From Komagataeibacter diospyri (GTDB taxonomy: Bacteria; Pseudomonadota; Alphaproteobacteria; Acetobacterales; Acetobacteraceae), in assembly GCF_006538165.1 (NCBI RefSeq), contig NZ_BDLU01000037.1, forward strand, positions 1 to 64,000: a stretch of DNA of 64,000 bases, given 5' to 3'. A program made the position numbers and the translations under genes. Of the stretch, positions 27,678 to 36,581 are shown in pieces. The notes under the pieces are model-generated. The model searched no databases. It was not told the origin of the DNA and was given only the letters and a program-made list of their open reading frames with translations. The first letter of the stretch is position 1. Every line of letters starts with the position of its first letter.

Positions 27678-28124
27678 ATGCTGCTCCGGCGGGACAGGAC
27701 CATGATCGCAATCCTGATCATGCTAGATGTGGCCTTCCACGCAGGGCGCAATGGCACCATCAGTGCGGCCGATATTGCAGAACGTGCGGGTCTGGCGCGA
27801 CGCGGAATTGAACCGCTGCTGCAGACGCTGTCGCGTTCCGGACTGCTGGAAAGCGTGCGGGGGCCGCGCGGGGGCTACCGGTTGGGTCGGCCCCGGCGTG
27901 ATATCCTGCTGTCGGATATCCTGTCCGTCATCACGGCGGAAGACAACACGGATGATGGCCCGATCGGCGGACTGTTCCAGAAGGTGGTTGAACCCTGCTG
28001 GCAGGAATTCGACACCATGCTGGATGAGGAATGTCGCAAGATCAGCCTGGATGACCTGGTGCGCCGTGCCGAACATGCCGGCATGCGCCGTCCGTTACCC
28101 GAACCCATCACCTTTTCCATCTGA
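27678..28124 (+). CDS. Rrf2-family transcriptional regulator, probable cys regulator
   Basis: This 148-residue protein has the Rrf2 winged helix: MLLRRDRTMIAILIMLDVAF, a recognition region ISAADIAERAGLARRGIEPL, and the wing VRGPRGGYRLGRP. It has only Cys107 and Cys119, not the three-Cys Fe-S cluster of IscR/RirA, so it is more likely CymR-like or senses another signal. Divergence from cysK points to control of cysteine synthesis. The start at 27678 fits family N-termini; the frame is open from 27621. Confidence 0.85.
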   Translation: MLLRRDRTMIAILIMLDVAFHAGRNGTISAADIAERAGLARRGIEPLLQTLSRSGLLESVRGPRGGYRLGRPRRDILLSDILSVITAEDNTDDGPIGGLFQKVVEPCWQEFDTMLDEECRKISLDDLVRRAEHAGMRRPLPEPITFSI

Positions 28125-28128
28125 TATT

Positions 28129-28186
28129 GGGCCGGGATACGCATTGACGCGTATCCCGGCCCGGTCAGGGCCGGAAAACCGGCCTT
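28129..28186. terminator. tandem hairpins between rrf2 and a lipoprotein gene
   Basis: Hairpin one pairs GGGCCGGGATACGC (28129-28142) with its complement at 28149-28162, a perfect 14 bp stem. Hairpin two pairs GGCCGG (28169-28174) with CCGGCC (28179-28184) across an AAAA loop and touches the lipoprotein stop codon. They separate two converging genes. Confidence 0.85.
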
Positions 28187-28646
28187 ATTTCGCAGTGCTT
28201 ACGGCAGGGGCGGTGACGTTGGCCGTCACGTCCATGTATTCACGCGGCTGCTTTTCACCCGTAATCAGCACGACGCGGAACCTGTCCGCGCCGGAATAGG
28301 CGGTGTTGGGCGTATACGTCACATAAGTGTGATCGTTGTAGTTGTAGATGAACGCCTTGCCATGCTCAGGTGCCGGGGACACGCCAAACGAGGCATAGGG
28401 GTGGCCTGCAGAAACACGCGTCTCGATCGCGCAGTACCCGTCATCGCTGCGCACCTGCATGCTGGCGGTCCTGGTGTCCTTGCCCGCAGCGGTGGGGCCG
28501 GTCACCTGGCACTGCCCCGACGCCTTCATGTAGTTGTAGGGATTGGGGGTTCCGCCGATACCACCAAGGTTCACGGCCGGTTTGTTGTCACATCCGGCGA
28601 GCAGAATGCCCGTCGTCATCATGATTGCAGACAGTCGCAGTCGCAC
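28185..28646 (-). CDS. putative lipoprotein of unknown function
   Basis: This 153-residue protein has a lipoprotein signal peptide with lipobox LLAGC (Cys19). A Gly/Asn-rich segment follows, then a beta-rich domain (FIYNYNDHTYVTYTPNTAYSGADRFRVVL). The last part resembles the short Ig-like or cadherin-like folds of envelope proteins, but I do not recognise a named family. It is flanked by terminators and transcribed alone. Envelope location is inferred. Confidence 0.75.
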   Translation of the reverse strand: MRLRLSAIMMTTGILLAGCDNKPAVNLGGIGGTPNPYNYMKASGQCQVTGPTAAGKDTRTASMQVRSDDGYCAIETRVSAGHPYASFGVSPAPEHGKAFIYNYNDHTYVTYTPNTAYSGADRFRVVLITGEKQPREYMDVTANVTAPAVSTAK

Positions 28647-29026
28647 TCGTCAGCTCCGCTGTATTTGATACATACCCGTTATCAGGACAGTCAGTTTCGC
28701 CCGCGCCGTCCCGTAACGGTCTGGATCGGCACAACGGCTAACCGCTTTGGCATATGCTCTAGAGCAACGCACCCCGGCGGGAAAGACCCGTTGGTCCTTT
28801 TACGCAAGCGGACAAGCCCTGCCCATGTGGCATACCTGCCCCGGGTGGCGCTGTCATCCCATGCCGCCATCATAACGCATCTTTTTGAACGTGGGTTGAT
28901 ATCCCTCCCTTTTGGCGACTGCCGGTTTGCGCTATAGACCTGATCCGGATTTCATTCCTGCCGGAATATGCGGGGTCCGTGCATTCCCCGTTGGCAACTG
29001 CCCCAATATCTGGAGAACCCGTCCTG
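28647..29026. other. 380 bp intergenic region between divergent envelope-protein genes
   Basis: Short open frames here (for example minus-strand 28691-28873) lack coding character. A possible promoter for the downstream secreted protein is TTGGCG (28912-28917) and TATAGA (28933-28938), 15 nt apart. No RNA gene was recognised. Confidence 0.4.
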
Positions 29027-29560
29027 ATGTCCATGTCGATCTGGCGCGCTGGCGCTGCTGCCCTTGCCCTTATGGGGCTGGTTAATGGTGGGCAGGCACT
29101 GGCTGCCGGCCCCTGCTCCCCCTCCCCCGCGCATGAGGCGTTTGATGTGCAGGGCCTGAAAAGCGAGCTGATGGTGACAGCCCTGTCATGCGGCGCACAG
29201 GACAGATACAACAGCTTTGTCATGAAATTCCGCACCAAGCTGGCATCCGAGGAGCATGTCCTCAACAGCTATTTCAACAGCACCTACGGCCGTAACTCAC
29301 AGCGCCAGCATGACGACTACATCACGCAGCTTGCCAACGTGCAGTCCGAACGTGGCCTGAAATCCGGCACCGCCTTCTGCCAGCAGCGCATGTCCATGTT
29401 TGATGAAGTGCAGGTACTCGACAGCACCGCCGACCTGTCCAACTATGCTCAGGCGAAGGATATCCTGCAGCCTGCGTCCTACCTGACCTGCACTGCGCCC
29501 AACCGCCCGGCCGCCAGCACACGCAGCCGCGCCCCGGCCCGCCGCACGGTCCGCAGCTAG
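29027..29560 (+). CDS. secreted protein of unknown function with four cysteines
   Basis: This 177-residue protein has a signal peptide (about 1-26, cleavage near ALAA). The mature part has a charged helical middle (RTKLASEEHVLNSYF) and cysteines in GPC, LSC, AFC and LTC that could form two disulfides. The C-terminus is basic and Ser/Arg/Pro-rich. The start at 29027 follows GGAG; the frame is open to 28979. I do not recognise the family. It precedes parE but is separated from it by a terminator. Confidence 0.8.
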   Translation: MSMSIWRAGAAALALMGLVNGGQALAAGPCSPSPAHEAFDVQGLKSELMVTALSCGAQDRYNSFVMKFRTKLASEEHVLNSYFNSTYGRNSQRQHDDYITQLANVQSERGLKSGTAFCQQRMSMFDEVQVLDSTADLSNYAQAKDILQPASYLTCTAPNRPAASTRSRAPARRTVRS

Positions 29561-29596
29561 GCTGTCACCCACCACACGGGTATGAAGAAAAAATAT

Positions 29597-29621
29597 GGCC
29601 GGACCCGTGTCCGGCCTTTTT
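29597..29621 (+). terminator. rho-independent terminator before parE
   Basis: GGCCGGAC (29597-29604) pairs with GTCCGGCC (29609-29616) across a 4-nt loop, followed by TTTTT. Confidence 0.9.
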
Positions 29622-29709
29622 CATGCCCGCAAGTGCAGGCATAGTCCATGCCGCGTGCAGGGCCTTACGGCTTGACAGGACGCGATCTGACAGAACAAAA
29701 GAACGCTTC

Positions 29710-31749
29710 ATGAACGACGATCTTTTTTCCGCACCTGCAGGCCCCGCAAAGCCTACCCGACGCAAGGTTTCCGCTGACCCCATGCCAGATAACGCCAAGA
29801 ACGGCCCAGATGCCTATGACGCCAGCGCCATCGAAGTGCTGGAAGGGCTGGAACCCGTGCGCCGCCGTCCGGGCATGTATATCGGCGGCACGGATGAGAC
29901 GGCGTACCACCACCTCGCTTCCGAAATCCTTGATAACGCGATGGATGAAGCGGTGGCTGGCCACGCCACCACCATTGATGTGACACTGGAAGCCGGTGAC
30001 TGCCTGACCATACGCGACAACGGGCGCGGCATTCCGGTGGACCCGCACCCGCGCTTTCCCGACCGTTCGGCGCTGGAAGTCATCCTGACCACGCTGCATG
30101 CGGGTGGCAAGTTTTCGGGCAAGGCCTATGCCACGTCGGGCGGCCTGCATGGCGTAGGATCGTCGGTGGTCAACGCGCTGGCGTCGCGTATGGAAGTCGA
30201 GATCGCCCGCGACCGCGAACTGTGGCGGCAGATCTATGAACGCGGCCACCCGCTGAGCGGCGTTGAAAAGATCGGCCCGGTCAACAACCGGCGCGGAACA
30301 CAGATCCGCTTTACCCCCGATCCGCAGATTTTCGGGCGGCTGCATTTTTCACCCCTGCGCCTGTACCGGCTGTGCCGGTCAAAGGCGTTCCTGTTCCGGG
30401 GCGTGACCATCCGCTGGTCATGCGACCCGTCCCTTATCAAGAATGATGAAGTCCCGGCGGAAGCGGTCCTGCACTTCCCCGGTGGGCTGGCAGACAGCCT
30501 GCGTGACGAACTTGGTGACAGGGCCGCCCTGCTGACCGACCTGTGGTCGGGGGATGCAGACCTGCCTACCGGCCCCGACGGGGCGGATACGGGCCGGATG
30601 GAATGGGCCATCGCCTTTCTGGAACAGGGCACTGCGGCCCTTGCGTCCTACTGCAACACCATTCCCACGCCCAATGGCGGCACGCACGAGACGGGCTTTC
30701 GCAACGCGCTGCTCAAGGGCCTGCGCAACTGGGGCGAACAGCGCGCCAACAAGCGCGCGGCCAGCATCAACGCCGATGATATCCTTGGCTGCATCGCCGC
30801 CAAGCTGTCGGTCTTCATCCGTGACCCGCAGTTTCAGGGCCAGACCAAGGAAAAGCTGACCAGCAGCGAGGCCAGCAAGCTGGTTGAAACCGCCTTGCGT
30901 GATCGCTTTGACCACTGGCTGGCGGGTAACCCGCAACAGGCGGACAACCTGCTGGCCTTTGTCGTGGAACGCGCCGAGGAACGCCTGCGCCGCAAGGAGC
31001 AGAAGGAAACCCCGCGCAAAAGCGCGACCCGCCGCCTGCGCCTGCCGGGCAAGCTTACGGACTGCACGCGTGAAAACGCGGCTGAAACTGAAATTTTCCT
31101 GGTCGAGGGAGACTCGGCGGGTGGATCTGCCAAACAGGCCCGCAACCGTGAAACGCAGGCGGTCCTGCCGTTACGTGGCAAGATCCTGAACGTTGCCAGC
31201 GCCTCGACCGAAAAGCTGCGTGGCAATCAGGAACTGCGCGATCTGGTGGAGGCACTGGGCTGTGGCATGGGCGAACGCTTTGACGCGACCAAGCTGCGCT
31301 ATGGCCGCATCATCATCATGACCGACGCGGATGTGGACGGGGCGCATATCGCCTCGCTGCTCATGACGTTCTTCTACCGTGAACTGCCGGGCCTGATCCG
31401 GGGCGGGCATCTGTACCTGGCCCAGCCACCGCTGTACCGCCTGACACAGGGCGGAAAGAGCATCTATGCCATGGACGATGCCGACCGTGAGCGAAAGATG
31501 AAGAAGGATTTCAAATCCAACAGCAAGGTTGAGGTCTCACGCTTCAAGGGGCTTGGTGAAATGCCGCCGGGTGATCTGAAACAGACCACCATGGACCCCA
31601 GACACCGCACCCTTCTGAAGGTCATCACCCCGCCCGAGGACAGGGCGCTGACGCTGGAACGCGTGGAACACCTGATGGGCCGCAAGGCGGAACTGCGCTT
31701 CCGCTTCATTCAGGAACATGCCCGTCAGGTCGATAACCTCGACGTCTGA
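29710..31749 (+). CDS. parE: topoisomerase IV subunit B
   Basis: ParE is the ATPase subunit of topoisomerase IV, which decatenates daughter chromosomes. The 679-residue protein has the GHKL ATPase (VRRRPGMYIGG, EILDNAMDEA, DNGRGIPVD, GGLHGVGSSVVNALAS) and the Toprim domain (EIFLVEGDSAGGSAKQ, TDADVDGAHI). The length and the absence of the large insert of proteobacterial GyrB favour ParE. The start at 29710 fits family N-termini. No parC is in the window. Confidence 0.93.
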   Translation: MNDDLFSAPAGPAKPTRRKVSADPMPDNAKNGPDAYDASAIEVLEGLEPVRRRPGMYIGGTDETAYHHLASEILDNAMDEAVAGHATTIDVTLEAGDCLTIRDNGRGIPVDPHPRFPDRSALEVILTTLHAGGKFSGKAYATSGGLHGVGSSVVNALASRMEVEIARDRELWRQIYERGHPLSGVEKIGPVNNRRGTQIRFTPDPQIFGRLHFSPLRLYRLCRSKAFLFRGVTIRWSCDPSLIKNDEVPAEAVLHFPGGLADSLRDELGDRAALLTDLWSGDADLPTGPDGADTGRMEWAIAFLEQGTAALASYCNTIPTPNGGTHETGFRNALLKGLRNWGEQRANKRAASINADDILGCIAAKLSVFIRDPQFQGQTKEKLTSSEASKLVETALRDRFDHWLAGNPQQADNLLAFVVERAEERLRRKEQKETPRKSATRRLRLPGKLTDCTRENAAETEIFLVEGDSAGGSAKQARNRETQAVLPLRGKILNVASASTEKLRGNQELRDLVEALGCGMGERFDATKLRYGRIIIMTDADVDGAHIASLLMTFFYRELPGLIRGGHLYLAQPPLYRLTQGGKSIYAMDDADRERKMKKDFKSNSKVEVSRFKGLGEMPPGDLKQTTMDPRHRTLLKVITPPEDRALTLERVEHLMGRKAELRFRFIQEHARQVDNLDV

Positions 31750-31761
31750 ACCATCCGAAAC

Positions 31762-31803
31762 AAAAAAAGCCCGGTTGCCTGCATCAAGGTAGCCGGGCTT
31801 TTT
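31762..31803. terminator. rho-independent terminator after parE
   Basis: AAAAAGCCCGG (31764-31774) pairs with CCGGGCTTTTT (31793-31803), with further inner pairing of TTGCCT and AGGTAG. T-runs are present on both strands. Confidence 0.9.
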
Positions 31804-31807
31804 CATA

Positions 31808-31892
31808 AGAAGCTTTTTGCCGAGGCTTTGTTTCAGAAAGCCTCACGGAACGCCGCCTTTTTGAAAAAAGGCGGTGCCCAGAAACTTTTATT
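31808..31892 (+). repeat. two-hairpin intergenic repeat, full copy
   Basis: This copy has hairpin one GAGGCTTT/AAAGCCTC (31822-31829 with 31837-31844). The linker is ACGGAAC. Hairpin two is GCCGCCTTTTT against AAAAAGGCGGT (31852-31875), and the end is CCAGAAACTTTTA. In other copies hairpin one reads GAAGC/GCTTC; here A-to-G and T-to-C changes on opposite arms keep the stem. It lies between converging parE and nuoM, right after the parE terminator. Confidence 0.85.
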
Positions 31893-31906
31893 ATGCTCTG
31901 TCAGTT

Positions 31907-33448
31907 TCAACCCGCGCTGTTCAGCGGAACAACCTGCTGCGGGTCAACCGTAGCAACAGTTGTTACCGGATGCAGCAGACCGGTCACCGCCGGATCAAAC
32001 ACCCGCAGGAACGATCCCGGATGCACTCCCATCCAGATCGTCACGACAGCCAGCGGCACCAGCACGGCCAGTTCCTGTCCCGTCAGGTCACGCAGCAGGG
32101 CCACAACCCCACCCTGATCCGCCCCGAACAGTACCCGGCGATACAGCACCAGCATATAGACCGCACCAAGGATCATGCTGGTTCCCCCAAGGAAGGCCAG
32201 CCAGAACGACACGTGCAACGCGCCGACCATGACGAGGAATTCACCCACGAACGCGCCCGTGCCTGGCAGGCCGATATTGGCCATGACAAACAGCATGGCC
32301 AGCGTGGCAAGCACCGGCATTTTGTGCGCAACCCCCGAAAATGCACTGATTTCACGCGTTTCCGCCCGCCACGACACGGCAGAGACACAGAAGAACAGCG
32401 CCGCGATCACGATGCCATGCGACAGCATCTGGAAAATCGCGCCGTCGATTCCCTCCGGCGTCATGGTGAACAGCCCTATGGCGATCACCCCCATATGCGA
32501 GAACGAGGAATAGGCGATCACCCGCTTCATGTCCGTTTGCGCCAGCGCAATCATGGCGGCGTAGATCACTGCAATCACACCCAGCGTCAGCACTACCGGC
32601 GCGAACATCCGCGCGGCGTCGGGAAACATCATCACGCCAAAACGCAGCAGGCCATACGCCCCCGCCTTGGACAGCACGCCTGACAGCATGACGGATGCAG
32701 GGGTCGGAGCCTCGGTATAGGCATCGGGTAGCCATGCATGCAGCGGGAACAGCGGCAGTTTCACGCCAAAGGCAATAATGAAGCCTGCCAGCAGCCAGCA
32801 CTGCATGGCATGGCCAAAACCATGATGCTGCAGCGCCACGATGTCGGTCGTGCCTGCAACGTTCCACATGGCCAGCAACGCCAGCAGCATGAATAGCGAC
32901 CCGCCAAAGGTGAACAGGAAGAACTGCAGCGACGCCCAGACCCGCTTCGGCCCACCCCAGACGCCGATCATAAGGCTGGCGGGCAGCAGCGTCGCTTCGT
33001 AAAACAGGTAGAACAGCACCAGATCAAGGGCGGAAAACAGCCCGATCAGCGTTGTTTCCAGCACCAGCATGGCGATCATGTAATCCCGTACCCGCCCCGT
33101 CACCTGACGCCAGCCACCAATAATGGACAGCGGGGTCAGGAACGCGGACAGCAGCACGAACATGAGGCTGATGCCATCAAGCCCGGCATGGTAAGAAATG
33201 CCGGCATTACTGGCCCATCCCACCTGCTGCTCGAACTGGATGCCGGGCCGGGCGGGGTCGAATTCGGCCCACATGATCACGGCCAGCGCGAATACGATGC
33301 CGCTGGTCCACAACGCCACCCATCGGGCGGCGGTCTCGACCGTCTGGGTCGTGCCGCGCGTCAGCAATATGGCCAGGGCCCCGGCAAGGGGCAGATACGT
33401 AACTAGGGACAGCAGGATCGGATGCACATTCGGTCTCACATCATCCAT
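31907..33448 (-). CDS. nuoM: NADH-quinone oxidoreductase subunit M, isolated copy
   Basis: NuoM is an antiporter-like proton-pumping subunit of the complex I membrane arm. The 513-residue protein has about 14 membrane helices and the key charged residues in context: Glu in LFYEATLLPASLMIGVWG, Lys in AFGVKLPLFPLHAWLPDAYTEAP, and a second Lys in MLSGVLSKAGAYGLLR. No other nuo gene is in the window; it is the last gene of the mutL strand run. An MrpD-type antiporter is the alternative, but the HAWLPDAYTEAPTPASV block and length favour NuoM. Confidence 0.88.
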   Translation of the reverse strand: MDDVRPNVHPILLSLVTYLPLAGALAILLTRGTTQTVETAARWVALWTSGIVFALAVIMWAEFDPARPGIQFEQQVGWASNAGISYHAGLDGISLMFVLLSAFLTPLSIIGGWRQVTGRVRDYMIAMLVLETTLIGLFSALDLVLFYLFYEATLLPASLMIGVWGGPKRVWASLQFFLFTFGGSLFMLLALLAMWNVAGTTDIVALQHHGFGHAMQCWLLAGFIIAFGVKLPLFPLHAWLPDAYTEAPTPASVMLSGVLSKAGAYGLLRFGVMMFPDAARMFAPVVLTLGVIAVIYAAMIALAQTDMKRVIAYSSFSHMGVIAIGLFTMTPEGIDGAIFQMLSHGIVIAALFFCVSAVSWRAETREISAFSGVAHKMPVLATLAMLFVMANIGLPGTGAFVGEFLVMVGALHVSFWLAFLGGTSMILGAVYMLVLYRRVLFGADQGGVVALLRDLTGQELAVLVPLAVVTIWMGVHPGSFLRVFDPAVTGLLHPVTTVATVDPQQVVPLNSAG

Positions 33449-33581
33449 GGATAATGGCTGACCCTAGGGGTGTTACGCCCCGGGAATCCAGTAAGCCGCC
33501 GCTCACATTATGCAGAGGCCATGCCCCGTTCCGTGTCCAGCCACCCCGTCACCGGCATGCGCGGGTACTGGCCGCAGGGGA

Positions 33582-35453
33582 TCACCTGCGGCCGAACATC
33601 CGCTCCAGATCAGCTTTTTCCAGCTTCAGCCATGTCGGCCGCCCGTGTGAGCATGTGCCTGAACGGGGGGTACGTTCCATGTCACGCAGCAGGGCGTTCA
33701 TTTCCTCGTGTGTCAGCTTCCGACCTGCCCGTACGCTGCCATGACAGGCCATGCGCGCGATGATCGCGTCCATGCGCGCATCCAGCGCATCGGCCTGTGC
33801 GGGGTTGGCCAGATCATCAGCTTCCAGTTCCTCCGCCAGATCACGCAACATGCCCACCGGGTCTTCCTTGCCCAGAAGGGCTGGCATGGTCCGGACCAGA
33901 ACGGCCGTGCCGCCAAAGGGTTCGATCTCGATTCCCAGCCGGGCAAGGGCGGCACCAAAGGACAGCAGCGCCTCCACCTGTCGTGCCGGCAGATCCACTA
34001 CCTCAGGCAGCAGCAGGCGCTGGGCGCGGATTTCACCACCCAGATACTGCTGACGCAGGATTTCATGGGTCAGACGTTCATGGGCTGCGTGCTGGTCCAC
34101 CAGAACCAGCGCACCATCAGCCGTCTGGGACACGATATAGGTACCCAGAACCTGCGCCACCGCAGCACCCAGCGGGTGGTCGATGGCAGGCGTCATGTCA
34201 TCGGCTGCCGGCTGTCCCGGCCCGTCGGGCACCACCTTGCGCGCGGCAGGCAGGGCGGACAGGGGCAATGTCGATTCGGCAAAGCCCGGCGGCAGGCCCG
34301 CATCAGGCTGGCCAGGGGCATCAAGAGGGGCTGCCAGACGGGCGGAAACCCCTGCTGCATCAGCACTGCGTTCGCTTGGGTACCAGATCCGCGCGGACGA
34401 TGGCCCACGCGATTGCAGCAGGTCGGGCCTGACACCTGCGACCCCTGCCCCCGTGCCCAGTGCGCGCCCCAGCGATCCGATCACCAGCGCCCGTACCGCC
34501 GCCGAGTCGGCATAGCGCAGTTCCGTCTTGGCCGGATGCACGTTCACGTCCACCTGTTCTGGCGGAATGTCCAGTGACAACGCCACAACGGCATGCCGCC
34601 CGTGTTCCATTACATTGCGATAGGCCACCCGCACCGCCGTGCGCAGGACCGGGTCCACCACGGGGCGGCCATTGACCATCAGCATCTGCCCGTTGGCCGT
34701 GGCACGGTGTACGGATGGCGCGCAGATAAAACCACTCAGCTTCAGATCACCACGCTGCCCTTCCACCGGCAGCAGGCCATCGGCATGGCCCGCCTCCAGA
34801 ATGGCGGCCACGCGCGCGGCCATATCCTGCACCGGAAGGTCGAGGACCACACGCTGGTCGAACTCCAGCCGGAAGGCGATATGCGGGGCAGACAGGGCCA
34901 GACGGCGCACCACGTTTTCGGCATGGCTGGATTCGACACGTGGGCTTTTGAGGAATTTACGCCGCGCGGGTGTGGCAAAGAACATGTCTTCCACCAGCAC
35001 GCGCGTGCCGGGCGGCCCGGCGCAGGGTTCCACTTCCCCCACCACGCCACCTTCCACACGGATCGCCCATGCCGAATCGCTGTTGTGCAGCCGGGACATG
35101 ACCGTAAGCCGCGCCGCCGCGCCGATCGAAGGCAGGGCCTCGCCACGAAAACCAAGCGTGGAAATACGCACCAGTGTCTCGTCACGCAGCTTGGACGTGC
35201 AATGCCGCTCCACCGCAAGAAGCAGGTCATCGGGCGACATGCCACAGCCATCATCCGTGACATCGATCCGGTCGATACCACCACGGTCCAGACGGACGTG
35301 GATCCGGCGCGCACCGGAATCGATGGCGTTTTCCACCAGTTCCTTCAGGGCTGCGGCCGGGCGTTCAATCACCTCGCCCGCAGCAATGCGGTTGACGACC
35401 TGTTCCGACAGGCGACGGATGACCGGCTGGCCATTACCAGAAGACATGTTCAT
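33582..35453 (-). CDS. mutL: DNA mismatch repair protein MutL, endonuclease type
   Basis: MutL couples mismatch recognition by MutS to strand cutting. The 623-residue protein has the GHKL ATPase (RIAAGEVIERPAAALKELVENAIDSG at 22-47, DDGCGM, LGFRGEALPSI). A Pro/Ala linker leads to a C-terminal domain with the metal-binding motif DQHAAHERLTHE (453-464, matching DQHA-X2-E-X4-E) and a CSHGRP zinc-site motif. It should nick DNA itself, as expected in bacteria without MutH. It is preceded by the DUF3035 gene; nuoM follows after 133 bp. Confidence 0.96.
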   Translation of the reverse strand: MNMSSGNGQPVIRRLSEQVVNRIAAGEVIERPAAALKELVENAIDSGARRIHVRLDRGGIDRIDVTDDGCGMSPDDLLLAVERHCTSKLRDETLVRISTLGFRGEALPSIGAAARLTVMSRLHNSDSAWAIRVEGGVVGEVEPCAGPPGTRVLVEDMFFATPARRKFLKSPRVESSHAENVVRRLALSAPHIAFRLEFDQRVVLDLPVQDMAARVAAILEAGHADGLLPVEGQRGDLKLSGFICAPSVHRATANGQMLMVNGRPVVDPVLRTAVRVAYRNVMEHGRHAVVALSLDIPPEQVDVNVHPAKTELRYADSAAVRALVIGSLGRALGTGAGVAGVRPDLLQSRGPSSARIWYPSERSADAAGVSARLAAPLDAPGQPDAGLPPGFAESTLPLSALPAARKVVPDGPGQPAADDMTPAIDHPLGAAVAQVLGTYIVSQTADGALVLVDQHAAHERLTHEILRQQYLGGEIRAQRLLLPEVVDLPARQVEALLSFGAALARLGIEIEPFGGTAVLVRTMPALLGKEDPVGMLRDLAEELEADDLANPAQADALDARMDAIIARMACHGSVRAGRKLTHEEMNALLRDMERTPRSGTCSHGRPTWLKLEKADLERMFGRR

Positions 35454-35519
35454 ATCATGGACCGGACTTCACGCAGCAGGCCACATGCCGCGCACCCGCC
35501 GGATGCACGGTCAGGCCAT

Positions 35520-36044
35520 TTATTTGCCGGGACCGCTGACGGTGGGTGTCGCACCCTGCGTCAGGTTGCGCCCAAGGGCCGAATCCTCACGCAGGCGGGC
35601 ATTTTCCGCCTTACCGTTCACAAGGTTACCGGCCCCGCCACCATGCCAGAACATCAGCTTGTCCACGAAGCTGGTGTCGGCGCGGCCCATTTCGCCCTTG
35701 TCTTCCTCATTGGAGGCAACCTGCGCCTCACCCACCAGCGCGGTCTGCCCGGCGCTGCCGGTGCCATCCGCGCCCTGCAGCGCCACATTGGGGGACAGCG
35801 TTTCCAGCGCCTGCATCCGCGGGTTCGTGTCCTGCGCGCGCTGGATGGCGTTACTGTTGGGTGCGCCCAGTTCATCGGACGGCGGCATGGACAGCGGCGC
35901 ACGGGTCGTGACCGTGTATTCATCCGGCAGGCTCCGCTCCAGGCCGAAGGCGCGCGAAACATCGGCACCGGTGCAGCCTGACAACAGGAAGCCACCCGAC
36001 ACGAGCATTGCACAGGAAAGGGGTCTGAGAACAGAAATCGCCAT
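35520..36044 (-). CDS. DUF3035 (BamF-like) lipoprotein
   Basis: This 174-residue protein has a lipoprotein signal peptide (lipobox LSGC). The DUF3035 signature follows: FGLERSLPDEYTVTTRAPLS then MPPSDEL. DUF3035 proteins occur in alphaproteobacteria, are often encoded next to lspA, and have been described as BamF subunits of the outer-membrane beta-barrel assembly complex. The start at 36044 puts the signal peptide first; the frame is open to 36080. Confidence 0.85.
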   Translation of the reverse strand: MAISVLRPLSCAMLVSGGFLLSGCTGADVSRAFGLERSLPDEYTVTTRAPLSMPPSDELGAPNSNAIQRAQDTNPRMQALETLSPNVALQGADGTGSAGQTALVGEAQVASNEEDKGEMGRADTSFVDKLMFWHGGGAGNLVNGKAENARLREDSALGRNLTQGATPTVSGPGK

Positions 36045-36102
36045 ATCTCGCCTATTACCGTTAGTGGAACGGTTCGGCAAGCATGTGCAGGCCGCGCCCC
36101 CC

Positions 36103-36576
36103 TTAATTTACATCGCGATTACGCATGTTGTCGATAATCAGGATCGCGACGCCACAATCAATCATGGCGTCGGCGATGTTGAACACCGGCCATGACCAGC
36201 CAAAGGCATGGGCGTCAATAAAATCAACCACCGCGCCAAAGCGCAACCGGTCAATCACGTTGCCGATCGCGCCCCCCATGATCATGCCCAGCGCAACCGC
36301 CACCCACCGGCGCGGCGTGCGCGCAAGCCATACCGACAGACCCGCCACGATCGCCAGCGCTGCCACGGAAAAGATGATGCGCCCGGCGGCACCGGCCCCA
36401 CCCAGCATGCCGAACGTGATGGCATGGTTCCATACCATCGTCAGGTTCAGCACCGGCAGCAGCGGCACGCTTTCACGCGCCGGCAGGTCATAGATATCCA
36501 GTATCCAGAACTTGCTGGCCTGATCGGCGGCCAGCGCGCCCAGCAGGCAGGCGCCGCCCAGCACACGGTTGTTCAT
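36103..36576 (-). CDS. lspA: lipoprotein signal peptidase
   Basis: LspA cleaves the signal peptide of diacylglyceryl-prolipoproteins in the inner membrane. The 157-residue protein has four membrane segments and both aspartate motifs: GNVIDRLRFGAVVDFID (Asp118) and FNIADAMID (Asp136). The start at 36576 gives the family N-terminus; an upstream extension would lie inside ileS. It follows ileS after 5 nt, the classic ileS-lspA pair, and precedes a lipoprotein gene it would process. Confidence 0.96.
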   Translation of the reverse strand: MNNRVLGGACLLGALAADQASKFWILDIYDLPARESVPLLPVLNLTMVWNHAITFGMLGGAGAAGRIIFSVAALAIVAGLSVWLARTPRRWVAVALGMIMGGAIGNVIDRLRFGAVVDFIDAHAFGWSWPVFNIADAMIDCGVAILIIDNMRNRDVN

Positions 36577-36581
36577 GAAGG

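Noticed and set aside
31907-33448. Mrp-type sodium/proton antiporter subunit instead of NuoM
   Set aside because: Length, the HAWLPDAYTEAPTPASV block and the lack of other mrp genes nearby favour NuoM.
34593-36195. Two long plus-strand frames opposite mutL and the DUF3035 gene
   Set aside because: Both cross two real genes and their intergenic gap and have no motif; they are shadows of high-GC coding sequence.
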